From the NCBI GenBank assembly GCA_977006965.1, contig OZ345359.1:248001-312000 (forward strand): 64,000 bases of DNA. Reading direction: 5' to 3'. The notes beneath the pieces are model-generated. The model saw nothing but the letters and a program-made list of their open reading frames with translations, had not been told where the DNA came from and did no database searches. Made by a program: the position numbers and the translations under genes. This stretch comes from Phymatolithon calcareum (Eukaryota; Rhodophyta; Florideophyceae; Hapalidiales). Below, piece by piece: positions 50,595 to 60,828 of the stretch (within the stretch, counting starts at the first letter, position 1; the number at the start of each line of letters is the position of its first letter).

Positions 50595-51368
50595 TCATCG
50601 GTGTATCGGCGTCTCATCCCAGACGCCGGTTCCGCCTTGTAGAGGCGACGTGTTTCGACTTGATCTTTGAACGCAGCCAGTTCGGCCTGCGACCCGCCCG
50701 TCAACAGACGCGACTGCGTCATGAGTGGCGAAATGAGTCGTTCGCTCAGCGAGGCGTCCTTCCAGCTCCAAGGTCATGGATTGCATGATATTTTCTTGGA
50801 TAACTGCGGAGCGGCCTTGGATTGCCTCGGGCAGTTTGGCGTCGATCGCCGCATTGACAGTCTCTTCGATCGTCGACGGAAGCTCCCTCATTTGGGAAGA
50901 AAGCTGCGCGATCGCGGCCACCAGGTCTTCGGGGTTCCCGGGAGCGACCATCTTGGACTCGGCCTTCCCGATCCTTCCCCGAGCTGCATCCAGCTCCGAT
51001 AGGGGGACTCCGGTGTCCGACTGATCACGATTTGAATTTCGGGGGACGATGGCGCTTACTTGGGCGGTGGCGCCTTCATCTCCCCGAGGGGCATCTTGAG
51101 ATGCCCTCAGGCCTGGACGGTCGGCCGGCGCACTGGCGGATGTCTCCACCGGCTCCGATCGCGGCCCAACGAGCGTAGGGTCAAAGTTACCGCGGGCCGT
51201 CCACATGGACGAATCGTCTTCGTCGTCAAGGGCGCCACGCGGCACCGACGCTGGCCGAACAGGGGCCGAAGTGGGTGTAGCGGCTGATCGGCCGTACCGA
51301 GCCTCGATCTCTTTAGCCCGCAGCTGAGAAGCTCGGGTGGAGCGAGTTCGGGGACCCTCGTCGGTCAT
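50595..51368 (-). pseudogene. Gypsy gag, N-terminal part
   Basis: 257 codons from an ATG (MTDEGPRTRSTRASQLRAKE). It has an acidic/Pro-rich linker and a coiled coil (LVAAIAQLSSQMRELPSTIE), then ends at a stop 30 bp before the next gag frame. Confidence 0.65.
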
Positions 51369-51989
51369 GTTGGCTAGCAGGATTGTGGAGATCAGCGTTC
51401 CTTGTTTTCCCCCAGTGCTTGGGGTCTTGGTAAGGCAGATCTGCCGAAGGATCGCGAGCAGTTGCGAACCGTTCTAGGTCGGGAGACCACTTGTGGTAGC
51501 GTAGATCGGCGGATCGACGCCTTTAAGTAGTTCGAGAACGGTTGGCCGTTGAGGCCGTGCAAGGCTCCAGCGATTGGTCTCTCCCGATGGAGGATAGTGG
51601 CAGAGCAAACAACAAAACACACACACGGACTTGGGGTCCAATCGCAAGAGGACACCAACGTCCGTACGCAGACACAGGGGCGAGGGTCCTAGGACCGAGG
51701 CTCGACCGACGGCGTAGAGTCGAGGTCGTACGCGAGGCCTTCCCTGAGGCGAAAGGTCCGCGAAGGTTGGAACTGAAAACGGTCGATCTGGATCAAACAC
51801 GGGTTGCCCCTTTTACTGAGGGACGGCGGCCAAAAGCCCGCCATATATTACCAAATCGGTCTTATCATACTAGAAATAAACCTAAACGGAGGGGACGACG
51901 GAGTCGAGGGCACAGCGTGTAAGCCCATGTGGGCTGTAATGGTCGGGGAAAAGCAAGGCCTCAGGGCCACCCATCCATACTACTACACC
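51369..51989 (-). repeat. Candidate 5' LTR and leader of the Gypsy element
   Basis: Non-coding, ends at the junction with Copia sequence. On the minus strand it begins TGTAGTAGTATGGATGGG and has a TATATGGC box near 51842. Without a second copy its inner boundary is not fixed. Confidence 0.45.
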
Positions 51990-52349
51990 CGGTGACAGCG
52001 TCAAGGAATATATTGAAACCAACATACAGATCTGGGACCAGCTCATTGCGGCAAACTACCCAGGCACAACAGAATATATGTTTGCAATAGATCTCTTACT
52101 ATCAGATGTAGCGGATCATCGCTTCTTTCAAGTTACAGCGCAAGGAAATCGCACCCCGCAGTTAAAAACCAATATGATGAAGCTAATAACATACCTCTAT
52201 ACACTTGACCAACAAACTCCCAGCATTCCACCCCTTCCGTCACCGGCACCACCCATCAATCATCACTATGCACAAGATAATCCAAACCGAGGACGACGCC
52301 AGCTCATCCACCGGGACATGCCGAAACCAATTGATGAGCCCGGGGACTA

Positions 52350-52937
52350 GTGCGTATTCCGCGGGACAGTAGACTATACTCTGCGAACATGCCGCTCTTA
52401 CACCGCATGGCAAAACTTGCCCCCATACAGACATTTCAAGCTGGAGCGACTTGCCGCACGTGCCCTCGCCGAGGTGCACGTGACCGACGTCGAATCCCGC
52501 GCCGAAATCCGAATCCACGGGCCAATGCCCATGCGGCAGACGTGGAAGTCGAAGAAGTTGCAACCGAGTACTCCACGGATGGAGGCGATGAGGTAACTAA
52601 AAACACGCTCACGGCAGCAATTGACTCTGCTTGTAGCCCCTGCCCTCTCACAACTCCCTCTAAAACAATAACTACTGTCCACGATATGCACACGCAAACA
52701 GCAACAAATCATAGAGTTGGAGTTTCACACGAAGGTCCAGTCACGCTACAAATTGCCAAAGCAGCAGTCAATGTTCCATCCGCAGTTGTCGTCCCGGACC
52801 TTACGGAGCCTCTCTTATCTCTTAAGCAATTGACCCAGAAGCACGACGTAATATTCAAGAATAAAAGGTATACCTCACGAAAAGCAGTCAAAGGCGACCA
52901 GAAGACGTCGTTGCAGAAGGGAATGGACAGCAAGTAA
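52350..52937 (+). pseudogene. Copia family 2 gag end and protease region
   Basis: 195 codons. A frame change at about 52590 joins gag-like sequence (ESRAEIRIHGPMPMRQTW in another frame) to EVATEYSTDGGDEVTKNTLT and AAIDSACSP. The rest matches 36748-37161 almost residue for residue. Confidence 0.7.
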
Positions 52938-53057
52938 TGTACCGTCTGCGCATGTAAAACATGTTACCAAGCCACAAACCAAAGTCAATGCCGCTACGAC
53001 GGTACTGAGGACGCTAAAACTAGCTGCAATACGCCCAAATCTTCTCCCCCGCACCAA

Positions 53058-53877
53058 ATGATAGTCCCCTCCCGAGCAGGAGGAACACCTAACCCTACAA
53101 TCGTAATCAGCAAACGCGTACCGAAGCTACGATCCATTCATCCCGCGCCAATCCTAAGTAGCAAATCCGCCGAGGACTACTACCGCTACCATCCCCTGCT
53201 CAATCATTTTACCATGGAAACACCGCACGCAATGGCCGAGCAGGATTTCCCAGGTCTGCCTCAAACCCTTAAGCGAACCCCTCTTCCAATAACGTGCTCT
53301 GGATGCGCAAAGGGGAAGATGCGCAGGGCACCTTTCACACGCACTGACAAACGAATATACCCCGGGAAATAAATACCATCCGACACATGTAGATGGGACA
53401 TCACGTCGTTCAATGAGTATAACCTTTTCGCAACATTTATTGACGATTCTACGCGATAACTGCCCGTGCGGAAAGGATCAACCAAACATTGGCTGGCAAA
53501 ACTTGTAGCTCCCTCTCTCACAGTAATTTACTTCCTACGATGTGGGAATATGCCCTCCTCGACACTGTGGCAAAATATAACGAAACGTATCATCATGGAA
53601 TCCACGCTGTTCCTGCCGCCGTCTGGGAAAACCGAGAACTGGACATCAGCAGTTTTCTCCCACTTGGACATGCGGTTTCATGGTCGATCTGAAAACAATC
53701 AAAAAGCATTCCAACGACCGCTCCGCCCTGGTACAGTACCTCTGCGGATATGATCCCCATCATTACATCGTATACCATGTCACCACGAACAAAATTCACA
53801 AGTGTCGCATCGCGGACTTTAAGGTCTACTCTCCTATCATGACCCTGATTCTTATGCACCCATGTCGATTTATGTAA
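53058..53877 (+). pseudogene. Copia family 2 integrase fragments
   Basis: CSGCAKGKMRRAPFTRTDKR is the end of the integrase zinc region. LLDTVAKYNETYHHGIHAVP (53540-53610) is the integrase C-terminal part. The D-D-E core between them is deleted. IVYHVTTNKIHKCRIADFKV follows. Confidence 0.7.
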
Positions 53878-53993
53878 ATAATCATACTCTAATGGACGCT
53901 CCTCGCTCCCTTCCAGAATCCCGAAGAGTGTACGACGCTCTCCTATGAGATCACAGCCGAATTCAACAAACTTGATGAATTTAAAGCAATCAA

Positions 53994-54833
53994 ATGGGTT
54001 CTTCGTTCGTCTGTACCCAAGGGAACAAAAATCTGCCGTTTAGAATCGTCTACCGCTGGGAACGAGATGAAAACGACCAGACCCAAAAGCACAAAGTTCG
54101 CATCAACATATGCAGCGACCTTCAAGTTGCTAATGAGCCCTATGATCCGCACGACATCTCTTCTCCAGTGTCGTCAAAGGATGCAATCCGAGTCGCTCTC
54201 GCATGCGCTTCAGCGCACGACTTAATCTCGCAGCATTTGGGCATCGAAAGTGCTTTCCTACACCAAGGGCTAGGGCCTGACCAACAGTACTATGTTAAGC
54301 AACCGTCCCAGTTTGATGGAACCTATAAATACGGCGACTCTGTGGGCCTTGTCGAAAAGAATCAGTACAGCACAAAGCAAGAGTATAGACTATTTACTGA
54401 CGGCGTTTCGAAGAACCTTAAATTATGGAGCATCACGAGAACCACTGCGGATGTATGCACATTTATTCTGCAGCAACCGGGCACCAATCTCTTTGTAATA
54501 TTTGTCGTCACAGTGGAGAACTTTCTGGCGCTGTCCAACAATGCCGAGCTGTTTAAATCTGCTAAAGACAGTCTCAAATCGAAGTACGCCGTTCTATATC
54601 TCGGGCCTGTCCGCAACATCGTCAATTGTAAAGTAGAAAGGGACCTCGAAAAGCACACTTTGACCATGAATCAATGCGCCTACTTTGAAAAAATTCTACA
54701 TCTTTACGATGAAACGGACGGAAAACCTGTCTCCACGCCATACCTTCCAACGAAACTGTCCGCAGCCAAGTCCACCGATGAGCCTCTTGGCCAAACAATA
54801 TACCCCTACATTAATGCTGTTGGCCACCTGTGA
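53994..54833 (+). pseudogene. Copia family 2 reverse transcriptase
   Basis: 279 open codons: GSSFVCTQGNKNLPFRIVYR, ACASAHDLISQHLGIESAFL (catalytic Asp of the usual D-V/I-E/K-S-A-F-L block not clear), FVIFVVTVENFLALSNNAEL where the usual YVDD reads TVEN, then the thumb. The loss of both Asp of the YVDD box means it is not active. Confidence 0.8.
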
Positions 54834-54908
54834 TATTTTGCTGATAGTACAAGACTTGACATTGCATAGATAACAGGAATCCTTGGCCGCTACACCAGAT
54901 ACACGACT

Positions 54909-55490
54909 ATGCGGCACTGGCGCGCCCTCCGTCGAGTTCTCGACTATCTCCGATCAACACCAACGCACGGAATCAAAAATGGGAGAAATAGTCCCCTCTG
55001 CGGCAATTCAGACAGCGACTATGCAAACTGCCCCGATACCAGGCGCTCCATTACGGGGTACATTCTAACTTGGAACGGTGGGCCAATTTTCTGGCAATCT
55101 AAAAGACGAAAAACTGTCCCGACCTCAACATGGGAAGCGGAATATATTGCATCCTTCCATACTCCCAAGCAAATTAAGGTGCTGCGAACACTCTTGGCGG
55201 AAATCAATATCGATACAAAAGCCCCCACTCGCCTCTACATCGACAACGCCAGCGCACTAACTACTGCAACCACCCCGCACGCCACTCCCAAATCCAATCA
55301 ATTTGACTTGCAATATCATTGCATGAAAGAGCTCGCTGCTGAAGGCGTCATAAGTCCGCTGAAAATAAACACCAACGAAAATGTTGCGGACTGCTTAACC
55401 AAACCTCTGCAACGGCAAAAGTTTACGAGCTGCATCGCCAAACTGAACATACTTCTTACACAAGTCAGCTGTGTGGCGACTGCTGTATGA
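54909..55490 (+). pseudogene. Copia family 2 RNase H
   Basis: SDSDYANCPDTRRSITGYIL, TSTWEAEYIASFH and RLYIDNASALTTAT carry the RNase H Asp/Glu/Asp residues. It ends VADCLTKPLQRQKFTSCI, as Copia pol does. Its stop overlaps the LTR start. Confidence 0.85.
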
Positions 55491-55845
55491 CACATACATT
55501 TCATACAGCGAACTCGTACAGTAAGCCGCTCTATGACACGTGGCACATGCTGTTCACCAGTATATAATCCACTATAGGACACGTAAGTAAATGTCGTGCA
55601 TCGGGGCATGCTGTCCCGTGCACTGGTAAAAATTAACATCATATTCTACGCATGACACGTGTATGCATTACATTTGTTTGTGCACTAAATACTGCCTTCA
55701 GATACGCATTCTAGGGCACCTTCAAAATTAGCCCCTGAGGCGAATCCAACGCGCTACTCCGTTTCACTCTAGCCCTTAACGTTCTCGAGATATTCGACGA
55801 AAAAGGTTTGTCGAAGGAATCGCCGAAATTGCAGCGGTATCGCAC

Positions 55846-56082
55846 ATGTCGCCGAACAGGATTCCTCATGAGATAGTATATCACGACGTGGAACCTGAAG
55901 ATACGAATCGATGGCTACGATGCTTCGGGAGAAAATGCCTTGGATATGAACCCCGAAGAATCCTGCAGAAATTACCGAAAGTCAAGGTGGGCGAGAAATT
56001 ACCGAAAAATAGGGTGTTGCGAGCTAGCCTAACAATGAGTATGATATATGATTATCGAGGGGAATTCGATTTTAGAATATGA
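55846..56082 (+). CDS. Hypothetical ORF, 78 aa
   Basis: No family recognised (MSPNRIPHEIVYHDVEPEDT...). It lies between a retroelement and a DNA transposon and is probably a fragment or chance. Confidence 0.2.
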   Translation: MSPNRIPHEIVYHDVEPEDTNRWLRCFGRKCLGYEPRRILQKLPKVKVGEKLPKNRVLRASLTMSMIYDYRGEFDFRI

Positions 56083-56337
56083 TAAGGGGATTGGTGAAGC
56101 TCACCAAGGAAATCTGGAATCAGACAACTACCGCGTTCAAGTAAACTTGCTTTCGTTTTTCGTGCCTTGATCGGCCAAGCAGACGGGACGTCGCTTGCTT
56201 GCGGTGTGACCGGGAGGTCGCCGCAGGGCTAACGGTTAAGTTTAAACGCAACTGTAATTGTCGCACGGGCCAAAAGCCCAAAAAGTTTTTTAATTTTTCG
56301 CCAATTATTTCGACTATCTGTGCGCTTGTAGCAGATT

Positions 56338-57706
56338 GGGTCACTCCTGAAAATGATAAATTGCAGAGACGCAAAACAGTACGCAAATTGTGCAAATGTA
56401 TTCCGCTGTCACGCGCACGCCAAATTGTGGAGCCCTGAAAACATTGTCGCATTTTTTGTCAGACAATTCCGTTACGGAACCAAAATATTAATTTATTTGA
56501 TGTCCTATTTTGGGTGCTTATAGTGCCCAAACCATCCGACATGGGCCCTCACTTTGGTGCTGAAGAGTACAAGTATTACATTACACCGCTGGAGACCGAG
56601 GGGTTTTGGAGCAGTATAATACTCCAAAGGGTAATCAGGCGGGCTGTAAAGTACTCCATTAAACTATTTAAACGTTCACTCGAAGGGAGAGGGGAAAGTG
56701 AAGAAATTATAGGTAGATCCATAGATTCGTTGCACGGAGAAGGCTTTATGATGCTAGACGAAATAAGTACTATGTCATTGTAATGAATACACGAAGATGT
56801 CTCTTCTCGAGTGTTCTTTCGTCAGTTCGGCTTTCCCCTTTACTCATGGCGTTGAAAAGCAGAGCTGTCTATCTCCATCTGGTCCTCAAACAAGTTCGGT
56901 AAGAATGGGATTGGTTTTCCGTCTATTATGCATTCTGCTGCATAAACGGCATCTGCAGCGAAGGATCGCAAATGGACCCATGCGGTACCGAATGTCCCTG
57001 CACGCCCGCCGGCTCCGTGACCGAAGAATCTCCCGAAGAGCTCTGCAGCATCCCCATATGTCTGCTTTTCGCACGCTTTTCGGATCGGGTTGCGAGCGCT
57101 CGTTAATCAACTTAACAGGTGTTAACCATGTTACGTTTCGATACATACTTGTAAGGTATGTCACTCTGTACAACAAGTACTCACCCTATTCAACTGATGG
57201 GGCTATTCGACGTCTGAACGCAGAACCGCATGGTCGCGGGAGGCCGCGCTCAATGAGCGCAGAAATATGTTTGGGCTTGGTGTTGACATGGGGGAAGACA
57301 CGCGGATCTGAGATGGTCCTCTGCTTGCTCTTCGGAATAACGGCATCAATGTGCGTTTCTCAAGCTCTCAAGATCCAGGTAGAATATTATTACGTACTTG
57401 CATAGCATGGACGAGGATCTACTCTTCTAAGTTGCAGCGCATCTTTCTGATCACCCATGGATGAAGTGCATGAGGCAGATCACTGCACTACTCCGACTGA
57501 GAGAAACGCGCCGTAGCGAAAATGATAGAAATGTGTCGTAGAACGCATTTGGTTCACAGAGGGAAGCTCTATGACCAAATGTCGCGCGATTTGCACATTT
57601 TGCGTGTCACAAATCGAGGACACGAGACAAATGCACCGTAGCGTGACGACGCATTTTGTGCAGAAATGACGCATTTTGTGCAATTTATCATTTTCAGGAG
57701 CGACCC
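56338..57706. mobile_element. PIF/Harbinger-like DNA transposon, truncated inside
   Basis: Terminal inverted repeats at 56338-56365 and 57679-57706 match at 27 of 28 positions and begin GGGTC[A/G]CTCCTGAAAA. Directly outside lies the same 3-bp target duplication ATT on each side (56335-56337 and 57707-57709). Length 1369 bp. The inside carries the N-terminal half of a transposase (56797-57405). The right end also holds a direct repeat of GCACAAAATGCGTC. Confidence 0.85.
56797..57405 (+). pseudogene. Harbinger-like DDE transposase, N-terminal half
   Basis: 202 codons. From residue about 85: MSAFRTLFGSGCERSLINLT, GVNHVTFRYILVRYV, GRGRPRSMSAEICLGLVLTW and GSEMVLCLLFGITAS follow the region ahead of the DDE core in PIF/Harbinger-type transposases. 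The catalytic core is missing, so the element needs help to move. Confidence 0.7.
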
Positions 57707-59862
57707 ATTGTTCGACAGCAAGGCAAAGAAGTCGGACCACAATCCGCAATCTGCAAAGCGGTGTCAAAAACCATATGGTCGATATCGACCCTGCAAGTGC
57801 AAGCGCATACTCTGGCTTTTGAGAAAATATCGGGGTAGATTTGGCGGTAGCCGCAAAGGGGAAATCCAACTGTTCGAATGATGCCTTGGCAAGTGCTGGG
57901 GCAAGGGTTGAGAGCAAATGAGTCCGTGCGTTGGTGTTTTTCTGAAAATTTGTACACTCATATGCACCCATCGTTTCCGCCAGCCCACAGGCTATCCCCG
58001 GTACCGCCTTCAATTCAGGTTCTGGCTGTGGTTGCGCGTCCCATTCCTCGGCTGCTGATGACAAGCTTTGGATACGCAATTTCCGCACCAGCACTTCGCA
58101 TTTGATACGCATGGCAAGCGAGAACGTGTCCTCCAGTTCCAATTCCAAAGACAAAAAATGCCCGTTTCGCCGCCAAATGTACAGTTTCTGATGGAAGAGT
58201 GAGCACAAATAGCTGTTTGACAGACTTGTCCTATCTGCGAGGATCGAGGCATGAGTTAATTATCTCTACCGTGCCGATGCTCTGCACTGCATTTCTGCTA
58301 CGCCAGCCGCGTTGCATACGAAGTGCAAAAAGATGCAAATGCCAAAGCAGCATCAATGGCAAGCAATCCATACGTGCCTGTACTTCTTGACGCTAGTCCT
58401 TCCACAGCAAACACCATTGCGATATGCGGCCCAGTTAGAGATGATGCGATAGCCATGGGTTCGCGAGCGCCTGCCGTAACATTCGTCCTCCAGACCAGAA
58501 CATAACCAGAGCCACCACGGCTTGCTAAACACCGGCGCGATTTCGTTAAACACTAGTCTCTTGAGAGACAACCAGGCTCGCCGTGGGCGACCAATGCCGA
58601 ACTCTAATCTGTGCTCTGCACAATGCAAAAGCGATAAAGGTTAGGCTCACAGCAGGGCGAGAAAGAAAAGTACGTCCACAACGCACGAACAAGACAAAGA
58701 CAGCGGCAACGTTCGGCGGATTCGGCGGCTCAGGGCTACGCAGAAGACGTTCGCCATTTGAGGTTGCGTACGACCAGACAAGACCTGCTTTGCGCCGAGA
58801 GGATATGGTCAAAGGAATTAGGGTAACTGTGCGGGTCGCAAGAACTAGCGCATCCTTCAGTGACTGTCGCCCGTCGCTTTCTTGGTTCACCTGACTTCAA
58901 AATGGCTTTCAATCCCGTGCCATGCATCTCCCGATCAGGGTTCCAATCGACCATACTCAGTACGAAGGCGATCATCAAGCCCGCGAACGCGCCACGCTTG
59001 CGCGTTTCCGGCAGCAACTCGAACGATCCAACGATGGCACAAGCAGCGTTGCTCGCGATGAACTCAGTGGATGTCGCAGCTCGTCTTCAGCGCAACCACC
59101 ACCGCCGCCCCAGCGAAGAAAGGCGGCCCCTGTGCGTTCGGTGCGCTCTGCATGTGGAATTCGGGCAATTTCCTCCATCCATGAGGCTACACAAGAGGAA
59201 AGTTTTACAGACTTGGTTTCCACTGTACCACCCTTGCTTGGTGCAACCTTGACCCACAGTCGAACTTTAGCGCCACCGTCGACAGCCATCAGTGGTGGAT
59301 TTCCGCCGCGGCGTGGCTTCCAGTCCATGGATGCTACGGCAGAGTCACCGCGAACAATTTCAGTATGCATGAGCGAAGAGCTAGTTTCGTGGGGAACAGA
59401 AGGTACGGTCCAGACATATCCGACTATTGCGTACAAGGCGGACGCAGATAAAGGAGACCTATCTGGAGATATAGCGCCCATGGCGAAAGAGGACAGAATG
59501 GGAGAGTCTTCCGGAGAAAGCGAAAAGGCTATAAAGTATTTTACTTTGAGCCCATGGTCCATTGAGATACTGGGATCCAAATGTGCGACATCCCATACGG
59601 TATTACCTTTGCCAACAGCCGCCAGTCTGAGCCCATCGCCGCTCCAAGAACGTGAGGTCGCAACAAAGTCGTGAATTTCGTACTCCAAAAGGTTTGAATC
59701 ATAGAGGGTGCCGGAACACGACGACATGAGACCCATACGCAGCAGCAATTGACCATCGGTACTGCAGAATGCCAGCGCCGAGGGCGTCAGTCGATTGCGC
59801 GTAACGTAGCGCAGCCGTCTTAGAACTTCGAGATTGGTCCCCGCGCGATGACAACTTCGCAA
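57707..59862 (-). pseudogene. Broken WD40-repeat gene, possibly RAV1/DMXL-like
   Basis: Minus-strand pieces in successive frames read as one WD40 protein: SWSGDGLRLAAVGKGNTVWD, VASMDWKPRRGGNPPLMAVD then GGAKVRLWVKV (58975-59862). Next come FVLSMVDWNPDREMHGTGLK (about 58980-58900), ALVLATRTVTLIPLTISSRR (about 58850), and VLVWRTNVTAGAREPMAIAS (about 58500). The last is SLSSAAEEWDAQPQPEPELK (about 58070). A stop lies just upstream of 59862, no starting ATG is seen, and at least four frame changes occur. The Harbinger-like element is inserted at its 3' side. The RAV1/DMXL assignment is a guess from the TVDG-VRLW style of the repeats. Introns instead of mutations are possible for some breaks. Confidence 0.5.
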
Positions 59863-60828
59863 CTAGCCGCATAGGCCCAAAACGGATGGTCAAACAACTA
59901 GATTAGTGGGCCCGCCAATTCGTGAATGGAATGGCTTACGAATTGACAATTTAAGGTGAACTTTCCAAGGAGGACTCCGCGGAAAAGGGCACATCTAATC
60001 CTCCGGCGCAGAGGTTGGCTATAGTGCATCGACAAGGCAACGGCATCACGCTGTTTATCATGTCCAACAAAATGTTTGCCGTACGTCAGCGGCCTATTGC
60101 CAGATGCCATGTGGACTGTGTTATGATGTAGACAACTAGGCCGAAGGGATTGGCCCCCCTGATTAGGAAGGATGTGTGTGTGGGGACAATAGAGTCGGAT
60201 CCGGCCCCAATTGTCCCTCCGAAGGATTTTGGAGCGTAAAAATTAGCTCTTATGATAGCATTGTTTGAGATTCGCCTGCACCCAAACGAGTTGACTACCG
60301 TCCGTGGGTGGCAGCAAGAGAATAAACCGGTCAACTTGAGTTGTGAACAACCAAAAAGTCACCGTTGAAGCGGACAGCCACCTTAAGCCGAAGCGTGCCG
60401 TAACTTGTCAACAATGAGCTCTTCTTCCGCAACGTATACGTGTGCAGTTGATGCTTGCGGTGATAAATTTGATGATAAATCCACCAGGTTAGATTATTAT
60501 CCAGGTCTCTGCGCACTATTTGGAAATTATTAACAGATTGCTGACTTGAAACTCTATTGTGTGGCCTGTTTAGAAATAAGCACGTCAAAGTTTGCCATGA
60601 GTCTCCTCGCCCCTCGAACCGTGTAAACGTTTGCGCCAAGTGCGGCGCCCATTACCTGAATCAAGCGGAGCTGACCAAACACGAGGAAAGGATAAGTTGA
60701 ATTTTTCTTCGCTCGCTTGAAAAGTTTTACGTAATAAGAACAGACAATCCAAATGACAAACTCTTAACACGTGTGTTTTCACCCTCTTCTGCAGGTTCAT
60801 TAATACTATTTCGTCTTGGCAAGTTGCA
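59863..60828. other. Gene-free interval
   Basis: Only short frames without known motifs. Confidence 0.5.

Larger units (their letters stand above)
45050..51989 (-). mobile_element. Ty3/Gypsy chromovirus, defective
   Basis: Minus-strand order: LTR-like leader (about 51989-51369), gag (51368-49449, interrupted), zinc knuckle (49373-48945), protease region (48557-48255), pol (48193-45050). Integrase follows RT-RNase H and pol ends in a chromodomain, so it is a chromovirus. Gag, knuckle and protease lie in one frame, broken by stops; pol is in the next frame. I cannot find a second LTR to the left. The right edge (near 51985) abuts Copia family 2 gag sequence, so this element sits inside or against that copy. 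Confidence 0.88.
51986..55780 (+). mobile_element. Defective Copia element, family 2, plus-strand copy
   Basis: Begins in mid-gag (CCCGGTGACAGCGTCAAGGA, also found reverse-complemented near 37310) because the Gypsy block cuts it. Order: gag end, protease region, integrase fragments without the catalytic core, RT, RNase H, 3' LTR from about 55484. The LTR core with CACCAGTATATAA (55554-55567) matches the 5' LTR remnant of the minus-strand copy. The right end is not defined. Confidence 0.85.

Noticed and set aside
52069-52476. The segment missing from the minus-strand Copia gag, considered as a spliced intron
   Set aside because: Its ends are not GT-AG (it starts near GGCACAAC and ends near CTCGCC) and it contains gag-like coding sequence, so a deletion in the other copy is simpler.
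56514-56783. 89-codon ORF inside the Harbinger-like element
   Set aside because: Coding-like in places but no transposase or other motif recognised; kept as part of the element rather than called as a gene.
58922-59674. 250-codon plus-strand ORF
   Set aside because: It is antisense to the WD40 fragment, whose minus-strand reading has recognisable repeats. The plus-strand product has no motif.
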